DNA of 64,000 nt from Siphonobacter curvatus (GCF_002943425.1 NZ_PTRA01000002.1:310090-374089); one strand, 5' to 3'. Positions 17,285 through 26,297 are shown, counted from the first letter of the stretch. Numbers and translations are program-made. Notes: generated from the letters alone by a model not told the origin.

Positions 17285-18046
17285 TTAACGCTCTTCCATC
17301 CAGGAAAGAAAACTGTGCGATTTTTCCTTGTTCACCAGTAGTTTATCGGGCGTTTCGATGACGAGCTTCACCAAGAGTTTTCGCAGGAAATAATGCTCCA
17401 CTTCCTTAATGGCCCTGAAATTGACGATGTACTGCCGATTGAGGCGAAAGAATTGCTTGCTGGATACTGAACTGGTGAGCTGATCGAGCGATTGATTAAT
17501 TGAAAACGCCTGCCTATCGAAGCAGACGATGTGGGTTGCCTCATTGGCAACGTAGAAATAGGCAATGTTTTCCGTTTGAACGGTCGTATATTTTTGGTTT
17601 TTAAAAACCAGAAAACTCGTCTTTCCAGCGGGTGCCCCGAGCCGGGCTAGCAGGTCGCTTAAATCCGGTACCGTCTTTTGCTGGAAGAAATTCTTTAACT
17701 CATCTACTTTCCTCAAGGCCTCGCGAATGTCTTCTTTGGAAAAAGGTTTGAGTACGTAGTCAACCCCGTTCCGTTTGAAGGCCTCCAGTGAATACTCATC
17801 AAAGGCCGTACAAAAAATGACCGGACAGGAAATTTTCACAGCCTTGAAAATTTCAAAACACAAGCCGTCGGCTAATTGAATGTCCATGAAGATCAGATCT
17901 GGTTGTGAGCCTTCCTGGAGTGCCTGTACCGAACGGTCTACGCTTTGATATTTCCCCGTAATGGTAGCATTCGCACGGAGTCCGAGGATCGTGTTTTCGA
18001 GGGATTGGGCCGTTCGAAGCTCGTCTTCAATGATGATGATATTCAT
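17285..18046 (-). CDS. LytTR-family response regulator without an adjacent kinase
   Basis: 253 residues. Receiver domain (about 1-120) with the acidic patch IIIIEDE and phospho-acceptor Asp55 in PDLIFMDIQLA, plus the conserved Thr/Lys side (FCTAFDEYSLEAF, YVLKPFSKED). The LytTR DNA-binding domain (about 155-250) has FFRLNRQYIVNFRAIKEVEHY and the RKLLVKL strand. The start is ATG 18046; 14 further in-frame codons upstream are not needed. No histidine kinase adjoins it. A LytS-type kinase pair without its own regulator lies at 39.2-41.5 kb, so an unlinked partnership is possible but unproven. Confidence 0.9.
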   Translation of the reverse strand: MNIIIIEDELRTAQSLENTILGLRANATITGKYQSVDRSVQALQEGSQPDLIFMDIQLADGLCFEIFKAVKISCPVIFCTAFDEYSLEAFKRNGVDYVLKPFSKEDIREALRKVDELKNFFQQKTVPDLSDLLARLGAPAGKTSFLVFKNQKYTTVQTENIAYFYVANEATHIVCFDRQAFSINQSLDQLTSSVSSKQFFRLNRQYIVNFRAIKEVEHYFLRKLLVKLVIETPDKLLVNKEKSHSFLSWMEER

Positions 18047-18123
18047 AGGTGAACGGGAATTAAAGGGGAAAAATACGATGCTTACCAACAGCCATCAAAA
18101 GCTCGGTACGATTAGTGTATGTA

Positions 18124-18131
18124 CAAAAATA
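18124..18131 (-). promoter_or_regulatory. Candidate -7 promoter box (TATTTTTG) for the LytTR gene
   Basis: On the minus strand TATTTTTG lies 78 bp upstream of the start at 18046; a second match, TACTTTTG, is at 18181-18174. Both fit TAnnTTTG. Confidence 0.45.
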
Positions 18132-18288
18132 GCTTTAGTAACTGTCCGCAAAGTTGTTACGGATGGATAGGAACAAAAGTAGTTTCGAAAAGCAGGTCCC
18201 TACTAGCGTCCCGGGGTTGAACCAGTCTAATTGATAGCTGAGTTGGACCTATTCAGGGCTGAATGTTGTACGCGTAAAATGGCTTTTA

Positions 18289-18322
18289 AGAAAAATCCTC
18301 CGCTCAGTTCGGGCGGAGGATT
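18289..18322 (-). terminator. Rho-independent terminator for the AAA ATPase gene
   Basis: AATCCTCCGC and GCGGAGGATT form a perfect 10-bp stem; on the minus strand it is followed by TTTTTCTT, 24 bp past the stop. Confidence 0.85.
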
Positions 18323-18345
18323 AAGTAGATCAGCGTATGATACAA

Positions 18346-19059
18346 TCAGAATGATTGAACCTCTTGCGATTCAAGCGATTGGATAATGAGCGATTTGAGG
18401 CCCGTGAATAAATGATCCTTCGCTTCGGCGTAAGACACTCCATACTTACGGTCCACGTGATGCAAGGATTCGGGAAAAGCCTGGAGCAGGGTTTCGTAAT
18501 AGGCATCCAGTTCCTCCGGTCCCGGCATCTGATAGCGTAAGGTCAGTTGAAAACGTCTCCTAAGGGCCGGATCAATTACTTCCAGGTGATTGGTAGCGGC
18601 TACGAGTAGGGCCGTGTCGGGCAGGTAGTCGATCAATTGAATGAGTGAGTTAACCAGTCGCCGCATCTCGCCTACATCCTTATCATCCCTGATTTTACCC
18701 AGGTGATCGAATTCGTCGAGAAACAGGATGGCTTTATCCCGTAAGGCCCGGTCAAAAGCTGCCTTAACATGACCCGCCGTCTCACCAATTTTGGCGGAAA
18801 CGACTGTACTCAGGTCCAGAATATACAGGGGTTTATGCAGGGCGGAAGCCATGGCTTTAGCCGTGCTGGTTTTTCCGCATCCGGTGCTGCCCGCCAGCAT
18901 CAGCTTGTTCGTCACGGGAAGATTGTACTTGCGGAGTTCCTCCACATACGTGTATTCTTTAATGACTTGCTGAAGGTATCTGCGGTTCGTTTCGTCTAAA
19001 CGAATATCCTGCCAATCAATTTTTTCTTTGTCGTGAATCAGTACATCCCATGCATTCAT
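18346..19059 (-). CDS. Stand-alone AAA-family ATPase
   Basis: 237 residues, a single AAA module with almost nothing else. Walker A GSTGCGKT (57-64), Walker B ILFLDEFD (111-118), sensor-1 AATN (154-157) and an arginine-finger region ALRRRF (165-170). A short helical lead (about 1-50) replaces a substrate domain. The fold is close to the ATPases that in many Bacteroidota sit beside a subtilisin-like protease gene; no protease is adjacent here. Probably a small remodelling ATPase with an unknown partner. It is monocistronic, with a good promoter box at 19109-19116 and a terminator. Confidence 0.85.
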   Translation of the reverse strand: MNAWDVLIHDKEKIDWQDIRLDETNRRYLQQVIKEYTYVEELRKYNLPVTNKLMLAGSTGCGKTSTAKAMASALHKPLYILDLSTVVSAKIGETAGHVKAAFDRALRDKAILFLDEFDHLGKIRDDKDVGEMRRLVNSLIQLIDYLPDTALLVAATNHLEVIDPALRRRFQLTLRYQMPGPEELDAYYETLLQAFPESLHHVDRKYGVSYAEAKDHLFTGLKSLIIQSLESQEVQSF

Positions 19060-19108
19060 GCCGTAACGCTCGTGTTCGGGGCCTTAGCTTACCCTTGTTT
19101 CTGTTTCG

Positions 19109-19116
19109 CAAAGGTA
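19109..19116 (-). promoter_or_regulatory. Candidate -7 promoter box (TACCTTTG)
   Basis: Minus-strand TAnnTTTG match 50 bp upstream of the AAA ATPase start at 19059. Confidence 0.55.
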
Positions 19117-19261
19117 CTTCCTTATGGAGGAATACGTTTGAAAGGGGTTAAGGTTTGAGTGGTTTAAGGTTAGAAGTAACAGGTTGAAGGGGCTAATTAA
19201 GGCATACAGGAGAAGCATGTAAACGTTCGTAGTACGGTATTAATCGTTTTGCTGTCCAAAA

Positions 19262-19304
19262 TCAAAATTTTCCAGGCTGCACCGTAGGCACAACCTGGAA
19301 AATT
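19262..19304 (-). terminator. Terminator after the DUF1080 gene
   Basis: AATTTTCCAGG and CCTGGAAAATT form a perfect 11-bp stem; the minus strand then reads TTTGATTTTGG. It lies 24 bp past the stop. Confidence 0.75.
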
Positions 19305-19327
19305 CTTCTCTCTGATAGAGAATGTCA

Positions 19328-20197
19328 TTAAAACAAACGCTCGTAAGCCGGTGGCATTTTTTCCAGCGGTTTAATACGAATATCCCGAAAGAAAACCTCA
19401 GCGGCCTCACTCTGTAGCTGGAGTTTGCCTTTCGTCATCGGTACTTCCTTACCTTCGGGCGTTATGTAGCGGGAATTTTGAAGGATCATCACCACGTGGC
19501 CATTCACGATATGAAGGCTTTTCCCTTTGAAGCAAATTAATTCAAGCGTCGTCCACTCGTTGCCGGGCGTCTCGTAATTGCCCGAACGCATGCAAAAGCC
19601 ATCGCCTCCTTGTTTGAGAGTACCAAAGGGTTGTTTTTCGTCGGCAATCCGGCTCATACTTCCTTCCGATGGGTACGAGCGAATATCGATGGCGGAATTG
19701 GCCTGACACCAGAAATCGCCCATGTGCCCTTCCATAATCTGAAATTCTTGCGAGAGCATCCAGGTCCGCCAGTAATCAGCCCCTGCTTCTCCAATGGAAT
19801 GGTAGAGGATACCGGAATCTTTCAACAAGTTCATACGCGGCACGTATTTCTTCTGGCCCCATTTTACCTGAAGTTTTAAGTGGTAGTTTTCGTAGGACTG
19901 CCGTGAAATTAGACAGCCATACATCTCTCCACTAACCCTTAAAACCGGACCACCCTTTTCATCAATCACCGAAAATACCTTTAAAGAATCTTTGTCATAC
20001 CCAACGGGAGCAATTGGGTTACCAGCTGCGTCTTTCGGTACTTTTCCATTATAGCCGGGTTTGTGTGCATAGCTTAGATAGCTTTGCCATTGGGAAAGAT
20101 CTTTATCCAAAAGTGGGGTCCATTCGTCCGCCGTTTTCAGGGATGAAAATAGAATCAGGAGCGTAAAGCACGTTATCTGCAGGAAGATCTGTTTCAT
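19328..20197 (-). CDS. DUF1080 (3-keto-disaccharide hydrolase-type) secreted protein
   Basis: 289 residues from ATG 20197, with a signal peptide (MKQIFLQITCFTLLILFSSL). The mature part is the DUF1080 beta sandwich: DEWTPLLDKDLSQW, LKLQVKWGQKKYVP, DSGILYHSIGEAG, QEFQIMEGHMGDFW, EWTTLELICFKGKSLHIVNG, and the ending LQLQSEAAEVFFRDIRIKPL. Characterised relatives split 3-keto-glycosides; for this protein the substrate is unknown. It is divergent from the AraC regulator at 20308 and may be under its control. The minus-strand promoter box TACATTTG (20235-20228) lies 31 bp upstream. Confidence 0.85.
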   Translation of the reverse strand: MKQIFLQITCFTLLILFSSLKTADEWTPLLDKDLSQWQSYLSYAHKPGYNGKVPKDAAGNPIAPVGYDKDSLKVFSVIDEKGGPVLRVSGEMYGCLISRQSYENYHLKLQVKWGQKKYVPRMNLLKDSGILYHSIGEAGADYWRTWMLSQEFQIMEGHMGDFWCQANSAIDIRSYPSEGSMSRIADEKQPFGTLKQGGDGFCMRSGNYETPGNEWTTLELICFKGKSLHIVNGHVVMILQNSRYITPEGKEVPMTKGKLQLQSEAAEVFFRDIRIKPLEKMPPAYERLF

Positions 20198-20227
20198 AAG
20201 GATAGGATGTTCAATCTGTTGTAAAAA

Positions 20228-20235
20228 CAAATGTA
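20228..20235 (-). promoter_or_regulatory. Candidate -7 promoter box (TACATTTG) for DUF1080
   Basis: Minus-strand TAnnTTTG match 31 bp upstream of the start at 20197, in the region shared with the divergent AraC gene. Confidence 0.55.
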
Positions 20236-20307
20236 CAGATGTGACTTTAGCCTCTAATTGTAAAAATCCATTATCTATCGGTAGATTTACGGGCAGGCTC
20301 TAGCTCT

Positions 20308-21144
20308 ATGAAACGCTACATTTTACATACTCCCTTCAGTATCTACCACTTCGAAGCCCAAACCTGGATGCACTCCGTCCATAAGCATACGTACTTCGAA
20401 ATCATTTTTGTACTGAAAGGGAAGGGCATTCATCACATCAATGGTAATACCTTTCCCTATCAGGAGGGCGACGTTTTCCTGTTGGGGCCGGAGGATTTCC
20501 ATTTCTTTGAAATCGAAGCGTTGACCGAATTCAGCTTTGTCCGTTTTAATGAATCGATTCACAAGGAACACCCTTCTGATAAGGATCGGCCCTGGCAACC
20601 CGTAATTCGGACGCTACTGACGACCTCCTCGCAAAGTCGGGGCTCTTTGCTGGTGGATAAGCAGGAGAAACAGAAGTTGCACCAGTTACTGGCGGTGTTG
20701 GAAGCCGAATCAGCGAACGATCAGACGCCTTATTTTGAGATTGTTCGGGATAGTTTGATGCGGAGTATGCTGATGATTCTGGCTCGCAACTTATTCAGGG
20801 AGACGCCCGCTAAACCGGTACTGAAAGATTCAGTGGAGGCCATTCTTGGTTACATCAAACAACATATTTATCAACCCGAAAACCTGAGTATTGAGCATCT
20901 CGCCCAGACGTTTCATTATGCTCCCGCGTACATCAGTCTTTTGTTTAAGAAGCAGACGGGAGAATCACTGAAACAGTACATTGTCAAGTATAAGATCAAA
21001 CTCATCGAGGCTCGTTTGCTGTATAGTCAGCTTAGTTTGAAGGAAATCGCGGATGAGTTTGGCTACACCGATGAAAGTCATTTTTGTAAACAATTCAGAA
21101 AATACACCGGTACTACGCCGACGCTGTTTCGGAAGCGGGATTAA
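20308..21144 (+). CDS. AraC-family regulator with N-terminal cupin
   Basis: 278 residues. The N-terminal cupin sensor (about 10-100) shows HSVHKHTYFEIIFVLKGKG and YQEGDVFLLGPEDFHFF. The double helix-turn-helix C-terminus (about 177-275) shows LSIEHLAQTFHYAPAYISLL and LKEIADEFGYTDESHFCKQF. It probably senses a small sugar-like ligand. It is divergent from DUF1080, with 110 bp between the two start codons. The heptamer ATCCATT in this control region (20266) recurs upstream of both fucose-type transcription units, so this regulator or the one at 21217 could bind it; that is inference. Confidence 0.9.
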   Translation: MKRYILHTPFSIYHFEAQTWMHSVHKHTYFEIIFVLKGKGIHHINGNTFPYQEGDVFLLGPEDFHFFEIEALTEFSFVRFNESIHKEHPSDKDRPWQPVIRTLLTTSSQSRGSLLVDKQEKQKLHQLLAVLEAESANDQTPYFEIVRDSLMRSMLMILARNLFRETPAKPVLKDSVEAILGYIKQHIYQPENLSIEHLAQTFHYAPAYISLLFKKQTGESLKQYIVKYKIKLIEARLLYSQLSLKEIADEFGYTDESHFCKQFRKYTGTTPTLFRKRD

Positions 21145-21216
21145 AAAGCAATGGATACTACGGGATATGAATGCAGTGAGGTGGAGTCGTTCAATTCGTA
21201 GTACATAACAAAAGAA

Positions 21217-22128
21217 CTACCCCGATGACTGGCTTTTTTTTACCGTAAGTCGATATTGTTCCGGGGATTGGCCGATGTTCTTTTTGAAAATCCTGGAAAA
21301 GTAAAAAGGATCATCATAGCCCAAACTTAGGGCAATATCTTTGATTTTCGTATCATCAGCGTAAATCAGCTGACAGGCTTTCCGCATTTTCAGGTGAATT
21401 AGGTAATCGACGGGTGCCATGCCCGTACCCTTGCGAAAGAGCATGGAAAAATACGAACAGGAGAGCTGATGCTGCTGGGCCAACTCTTCCACCGATAACT
21501 TCTTGTCGAGGTTTGAACTCATGAACGTGATGGCGGCGGAAATAATATCGTCCTTCTTGTTTCGCTCGGGTAGGGAAGGCTTGGGCGGGTATAGAAATAG
21601 GGATGCCAAATACGTCAGACGCATATTCGCCTGAGCCAGGTTGTCCAGACTATACCCCCATTCCAGGCTCTGATAGGTTTTATGCCAGATATCGATGATG
21701 TGTTCGTTAAAAGCCAGGTTGATCGGTCCGTTTTCGGGTATAATGTGTAGCGTCTGATTAAAAGCGTCAATCTGAGGTCCGGTGAAGTGTACCCAGTAAA
21801 TCGTCCAGGGATCTTCGTAGTCGGCCCAGTAGCGAATGTACAAATCCGTAGCGGGCAGCAGGATATACTGATTGGCTCCCACTTCAAATCGCTGATCCCC
21901 AATGACGTAATGGCCTTTTCCCTGTATACAATAAATGAGAATATTGTCTTCGCAGCCTTTCCTGCGTTCCCGGTAATGAAACAGAGCCTTGGGAAAGTAA
22001 CCAATGTGGGTAATGTACAAAGGAAACAAGGCCGGGTTCGGCTGGATGATGTCCCGAAGAACGCCACTCGGTATACCAATTAATTTCTCGCCATCGAATC
22101 CGTCCCTTCTTCGTAAGGTGCTGCTCAT
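21217..22128 (-). CDS. AraC-family regulator, divergent from the fucose-type catabolic genes
   Basis: 303 residues. The N-terminal AraC-ligand domain (about 35-165) has LIYCIQGKGHYVIGDQRFEV, ANQYILLPATDLYIRYWAD and WTIYWVHFTGPQ. The C-terminal HTH pair (about 195-295) has LSVEELAQQHQLSCSYFSML and IKDIALSLGYDDPFYFSRIF. It is transcribed away from the SDR/L-fuconate dehydratase/symporter genes across a 245-bp control region, the normal position for a local activator of a catabolic operon. The inducer is probably a sugar of that pathway. Confidence 0.9.
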   Translation of the reverse strand: MSSTLRRRDGFDGEKLIGIPSGVLRDIIQPNPALFPLYITHIGYFPKALFHYRERRKGCEDNILIYCIQGKGHYVIGDQRFEVGANQYILLPATDLYIRYWADYEDPWTIYWVHFTGPQIDAFNQTLHIIPENGPINLAFNEHIIDIWHKTYQSLEWGYSLDNLAQANMRLTYLASLFLYPPKPSLPERNKKDDIISAAITFMSSNLDKKLSVEELAQQHQLSCSYFSMLFRKGTGMAPVDYLIHLKMRKACQLIYADDTKIKDIALSLGYDDPFYFSRIFKKNIGQSPEQYRLTVKKSQSSG

Positions 22129-22323
22129 TTTATGGGTGATTAATTAGCGGTGAATTTTCCAGCCCTTTGGCTAATTCATATGCTTATCACCACGAAAGTA
22201 CGTTAGAAATTATTTTTTATGTTCCTATTGTTCTATTTAAACGCAAAAATTCAGGGAATAAAAATCATCAAATAATCCATTAAAATAAGTAAATACTCTA
22301 TAGCCCAGGCTAGGGTAGGGTTC

Positions 22324-22331
22324 TACTTTTG
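22324..22331 (+). promoter_or_regulatory. Candidate -7 promoter box (TACTTTTG) for the catabolic operon
   Basis: Perfect TAnnTTTG match 42 bp upstream of the SDR start; identical octamer to those before both SusC genes. Confidence 0.6.
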
Positions 22332-22373
22332 GCGAATCATTTCCTGATCTAAACCCAATAACCCATAGATGTG

Positions 22374-23198
22374 ATGCCTATACCTGCCACCAATGCGGGC
22401 TACCTCCTGGCGGACAAAGTGGTCTTTTTGACCGGAGGAACCGAAGGGATTGGCTTCGAATGTGCCCAGGCCTACCAGCGGGCGGGAGCCCGCCTGTGTA
22501 TCGTTAGCAATGACCGCCTTAGCATTGACCGAGCCCGCACAGTACTGAATCCGGAGGCTACGGATTTCGTGCTCGCCGATGTGGCTGATTCGGGTGAAAT
22601 CAAACATGCCATCGAGCATTGCCTCCGGGTATTTGGGCAAATCGATGTGATACACAACAACGCCGGCATATCCAGTCCCTCGAAAGCCCTGCATGATACG
22701 TCCGAACCGGAATGGAAAACCTTATTTGAAGTGAACGTAGGCGGCATTTATCATACCACGCTGCACGGTATCGAATCGCTGAAGAAAACCCGGGGTACGA
22801 TTCTCAATACTGGAAGTCTGGTCGGCGAGATTGGCCAGGAAATCCACGCTGCTTATACCGCCACCAAAGGAGCTGTTAACGCTCTTACCAAATCCATGGC
22901 TTTGGATTACGCCCCGCTGGGTATCCGCGTGAATGCAGTAGCCCCGGCGGGCGTACTGACGCCCCTGCTGCGGAGCTGGAGTCAGCAACAGCCCAACCCG
23001 GAAGAAGTGGAAGCGTATCTGAATCAGATTCATGCCTTAGGGTACTGTCCCGAAGGGGATGTCATTGCCGACGCCTGTCTGTTCCTGATTTCGGATATGG
23101 CCCGGTTCATCACCGGATGTATTCTGCCCGTCAGCGGTGGAGCGGAGCTGGGTTACAAAAAGTTGCTAGCACCGCAAGCCCTGGAAGCAAAAGTATAA
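22374..23198 (+). CDS. SDR-family dehydrogenase, probably acting on a 2-keto-3-deoxy sugar acid
   Basis: 274 residues. Rossmann cofactor loop TGGTEGIGFE, NNAG motif, catalytic Ser in LNTGSLVGE and the Tyr-x3-Lys pair in YTATKGAVN, ending ISDMARFITGCILPVSGGAE, all typical classical SDR. The ATG at 22374 is preferred over the adjacent GTG at 22371. Directly followed (26 bp) by L-fuconate dehydratase and then a symporter, it is best explained as the 2-keto-3-deoxy-L-fuconate 4-dehydrogenase of the non-phosphorylating L-fucose pathway. A sugar dehydrogenase (for example L-fucose dehydrogenase) is the alternative. The specific substrate comes from context only. Confidence 0.75.
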   Translation: MPIPATNAGYLLADKVVFLTGGTEGIGFECAQAYQRAGARLCIVSNDRLSIDRARTVLNPEATDFVLADVADSGEIKHAIEHCLRVFGQIDVIHNNAGISSPSKALHDTSEPEWKTLFEVNVGGIYHTTLHGIESLKKTRGTILNTGSLVGEIGQEIHAAYTATKGAVNALTKSMALDYAPLGIRVNAVAPAGVLTPLLRSWSQQQPNPEEVEAYLNQIHALGYCPEGDVIADACLFLISDMARFITGCILPVSGGAELGYKKLLAPQALEAKV

Positions 23199-23224
23199 AT
23201 GCACCTAACCTTATTCCTTTTTAT

Positions 23225-24451
23225 ATGATTTATAAAGTTGCCGTTCAGGATGCCCGCTATCCACTCGACAAAAGTGCGGGAAGTGACGCCATTCACCGGG
23301 ACCCCGTATATTCCTACGCGGTCACTCAATTGCTGGATGAAGGAGGATGGACGGGTACGGGATTAGCCTTCACGCTGGGAGCGGGTAACGACCTGGTTTG
23401 TCAGGCGGCGAATTATTACGCTCAGCGTCTGATTGGACACGATATTGAAGCCGTTATGGCGGATTTCGGTAATCTATTCCGAGCCTGGTCGAACGATCCC
23501 CAGTTTCGCTGGCTAGGTCCGCACAAGGGAGTCGTCCATCTGGCTCTGGCTTCGGTGACGAATGCCTGTTATGACCTTTGGGCAAAAAAACGTGGGGTAC
23601 CACTTTGGAAATTATTATTGGATCTGTCACCCGAAGCCTTAGTCCAAACGCTGGATTTTTCCTATTTGGAAGATGAAATGACGGCGGAGGATGCTTTAGC
23701 CCTGCTTACGAGCCAACAAAACGATCGACGTTCCCGCGAAGGAATTTTACAGAGTGGCTATCCCGGTTACGATACCTCGGTCGGTTGGTTTAATTACTCG
23801 GATGAACAGGTACGCAGCAATTGCCAACAGGCACTCGACGCCGGATTTTCGGCCATTAAATTAAAGGTAGGTTCGGAAGACGCCGAGCGGGATATCCGCC
23901 GGGCTTATTTATTACGGGAAGTCGCTGGTCCCGAGGTGAAAATCATGCTCGACGCGAACCAGCAGTGGAATCTGCCCAAGGCGAAAGCGGTTTGCAAAAA
24001 GCTAGCTGCCATGAACCCATTCTGGATTGAAGAACCCACCCATCCCGATGACATCCAGGCTCACCAGACATTGGCCCAGGAGATTGCTCCGGTGAAACTG
24101 GCTTTAGGTGAACACGTACCCAATAAAGTACTGTTTAAGAATTACTTACAGACGCAGTCGGCGGCATTTATTCAGGTAGATGCGGTCCGCGTTGGTGGCG
24201 TTAGTGAATTCTTAACGATCAGTTTACTGAGTAAAAAATTTGGTATCCCAGTCGTTCCGCACGTGGGAGATATGGGCCAATTACACCAGCATCTGGTACT
24301 CTTCAATCACATCGCCATGGGGCATAAAGCCCTGTTTTTAGAACATATTCCGCACCTGAAAAAGCACTTTGTCCATCCGGTTCGGATTAATCACGGCGTT
24401 TACGAAACGCCGCAGGAACCAGGTAGTAGCTGCGATTTACTCGGCGTTTAA
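23225..24451 (+). CDS. L-fuconate dehydratase (enolase superfamily)
   Basis: Dehydrates L-fuconate to 2-keto-3-deoxy-L-fuconate with Mg2+. It has 408 residues from ATG 23225, close to the usual length of about 440. The opening (IHRDPVYSYAVTQLLDEGGW and GLAFTLGAGNDLV) is characteristic of L-fuconate dehydratases. Catalytic Lys pair KLK (Lys212/Lys214); metal ligands in IMLDANQQW, WIEEPTHPDD and LGEH; His346 in PHVGDMGQLHQH; and an LEHIPHL ending. It lies 16 bp before the symporter gene. Other family substrates (L-galactonate, D-arabinonate) are possible, which matters because the neighbouring GH95 could release L-galactose instead of L-fucose. Confidence 0.88.
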   Translation: MIYKVAVQDARYPLDKSAGSDAIHRDPVYSYAVTQLLDEGGWTGTGLAFTLGAGNDLVCQAANYYAQRLIGHDIEAVMADFGNLFRAWSNDPQFRWLGPHKGVVHLALASVTNACYDLWAKKRGVPLWKLLLDLSPEALVQTLDFSYLEDEMTAEDALALLTSQQNDRRSREGILQSGYPGYDTSVGWFNYSDEQVRSNCQQALDAGFSAIKLKVGSEDAERDIRRAYLLREVAGPEVKIMLDANQQWNLPKAKAVCKKLAAMNPFWIEEPTHPDDIQAHQTLAQEIAPVKLALGEHVPNKVLFKNYLQTQSAAFIQVDAVRVGGVSEFLTISLLSKKFGIPVVPHVGDMGQLHQHLVLFNHIAMGHKALFLEHIPHLKKHFVHPVRINHGVYETPQEPGSSCDLLGV

Positions 24452-24466
24452 GGGCCCCTTTCTTCT

Positions 24467-26095
24467 ATGATTCATCCTCTTGATAGTGTCATTAGCGGAA
24501 GTTACATTCTGGCTATTTTCGGGATTGGTCTGTGGACGGGACTCCGCCACCAGCAGCGAACGAAAGATGATGGAGCCGGAGCGTACTTTCTGGCCAGCAA
24601 ATCGCTACGGTGGCCCATGATTGGTCTGGCGTTGTTCGCCTCAAATATTTCCTGCGTGCACTTGGTCAGTCTGGCTCAGAGTGGCTTTGATACGGGCCTG
24701 TTAAACGGAAACTTTGAATGGATGGCGTCCCTGGTGCTCATCCTGCTCGCTCTGTTTTTTGCTCCGTATTACATTCGCTCCGGGGTCACCACGCTTCCCG
24801 ATTTTCTGGAACAACGCTACGACCGGGCCAGCCGCGATTGGCTGACCGGGGTGTCGATTGCTTCAGCGATTATCGTTCACATTTCTTTTTCGCTGTTAGC
24901 GGGCGGTATCGTATTGGAAACCTTGTTTGCCGTGGATATGTACACGGGTGTTATTGCCATTTCGGTAATTACGGCGATCTATACAATTGTGGGTGGACTT
25001 TCGGCTGTCGTCGTTACGGAATCGATTCAGACGATCGTCCTCGTAGTGGGAGCCCTGATTATCAGCGTGGCGGCTTATGACCAAATGGGGGGCTGGCAGG
25101 AGATGGAATCCGTACTGAAACAGACCCACCAACTCGAAAAACTATCCATGATGCGTCCGGCGGATGACGGTAGCGGCATGCCCTGGTACGCGGTGTTTCT
25201 CGGTTATCCGGTACTGGGCATCTGGTACTGGTGTGCGGACCAAACGATTGTTCAGCGGGTACTGGGAGCCAAGGATGAATACCACGCCCGAATGGGTCCT
25301 TTATTCTGCGGTTTTATCAAAATTCTGCCCGTTTTTATTTTCGTGCTGCCTGGACTTTTTGCTTATACCTTAGCCCAAACGGGTAGACTAGACCTCTCAG
25401 TCTTGAAAAATCCGGCTTCAGGTGAAATCCACACCAAGGGCATCTATACGCTAATGATTACCCAACTATTGCCAACCGGCCTGATCGGGATTCTGGTGGC
25501 GGCTCTGTTGTCCGGACTCATGAGTCAGATTTCCGGGGCTCTCAACTCCATTTCTACCCTGGTCAGTTATGATCTGTACCAACGCTACCGGCCTGATACT
25601 ACGGATCGTCAATTGATACGCGTAGGAAAGATTTCGGCGGGTTTGGCTCTGCTGGTTTCACTACTGATTTTACCCTTACTAAATCGCTACGAAAGTATCT
25701 TCAATGGCCTCAACGATATCATCGCTCACCTGGCTCCCCCCATCACCTGCGTTTTCCTATTGGGGATTTTCTGGAAAAAAGCATCGGCTATTTCCGCTAA
25801 AATAACCTTGTGGTTTGGGTCCGCTCTGGGCTTTGTTGTATTTGTTCTCGCGAAACTGGCCCCGCAAAGCATCATCGGTAATGTACCCTTTTTGATGGTA
25901 GCGTTTTATTTGTTTTGCTTTTGTGTGATGCTTCAGGTTGTTCTCAGTAAAACCTTTCCGGATGCCGCTCCTTCCCGGCTTCAGTTGCTGTATTGGAAAA
26001 CTACATCGGACCTGCCCGCGGCTTGGGGTAGCTATCAATGGTTGTCGCTCCTATTGGGCTGCGTCATGGGGCTACTGTTTTGGTGGTTTCGTTAA
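24467..26095 (+). CDS. Sodium/solute symporter (SSS family), probably a sugar importer
   Basis: 542 residues with about 14 hydrophobic segments, typical of the SSS/SGLT family. Signature regions include FLASKSLRWPMIGLALFASN near TM2, the TLPDFLEQRYDR loop, YTIVGGLSAVVVTE, and the sodium-site helix region GLMSQISGALNSISTLVSYD. The window between TM segments 6 and 7 has WYWCADQTIVQRVLGAKDE, usual for sugar or myo-inositol branches. As last gene of the SDR/dehydratase transcript it probably moves the freed monosaccharide (fucose or a relative) from periplasm to cytoplasm. Confidence 0.88.
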   Translation: MIHPLDSVISGSYILAIFGIGLWTGLRHQQRTKDDGAGAYFLASKSLRWPMIGLALFASNISCVHLVSLAQSGFDTGLLNGNFEWMASLVLILLALFFAPYYIRSGVTTLPDFLEQRYDRASRDWLTGVSIASAIIVHISFSLLAGGIVLETLFAVDMYTGVIAISVITAIYTIVGGLSAVVVTESIQTIVLVVGALIISVAAYDQMGGWQEMESVLKQTHQLEKLSMMRPADDGSGMPWYAVFLGYPVLGIWYWCADQTIVQRVLGAKDEYHARMGPLFCGFIKILPVFIFVLPGLFAYTLAQTGRLDLSVLKNPASGEIHTKGIYTLMITQLLPTGLIGILVAALLSGLMSQISGALNSISTLVSYDLYQRYRPDTTDRQLIRVGKISAGLALLVSLLILPLLNRYESIFNGLNDIIAHLAPPITCVFLLGIFWKKASAISAKITLWFGSALGFVVFVLAKLAPQSIIGNVPFLMVAFYLFCFCVMLQVVLSKTFPDAAPSRLQLLYWKTTSDLPAAWGSYQWLSLLLGCVMGLLFWWFR

Positions 26096-26166
26096 GAATG
26101 GAATGCCAGTAAGATTAGTAATCCATCCCAATTGATAATCGTATTATCTATCTCTTTACCAGATTT

Positions 26167-26182
26167 ATCCATTTTAATGGAT
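26167..26182. promoter_or_regulatory. Inverted repeat, candidate operator before SusC
   Basis: ATCCATT-TT-AATGGAT, a perfect 7-bp inverted repeat 12 bp upstream of the TACTTTTG box, that is, around the -33 position where an activator would bind. The half-site ATCCATT also occurs at 22275 and 20266 in the other two control regions. Confidence 0.4.
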
Positions 26183-26194
26183 TTTCCGCTTCTC

Positions 26195-26202
26195 TACTTT
26201 TG
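26195..26202 (+). promoter_or_regulatory. Candidate -7 promoter box (TACTTTTG) for the second SusCD operon
   Basis: Perfect TAnnTTTG match 95 bp upstream of the SusC start at 26298. Confidence 0.6.
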
Positions 26203-26297
26203 CTTCAAAATAGTACGATTCAATGAAAATATTGACGTTATAAAAGCATGAGCTGGTTCCGAGTCATTTCACAAAACAAGGCCTCAAAATCAAACCT

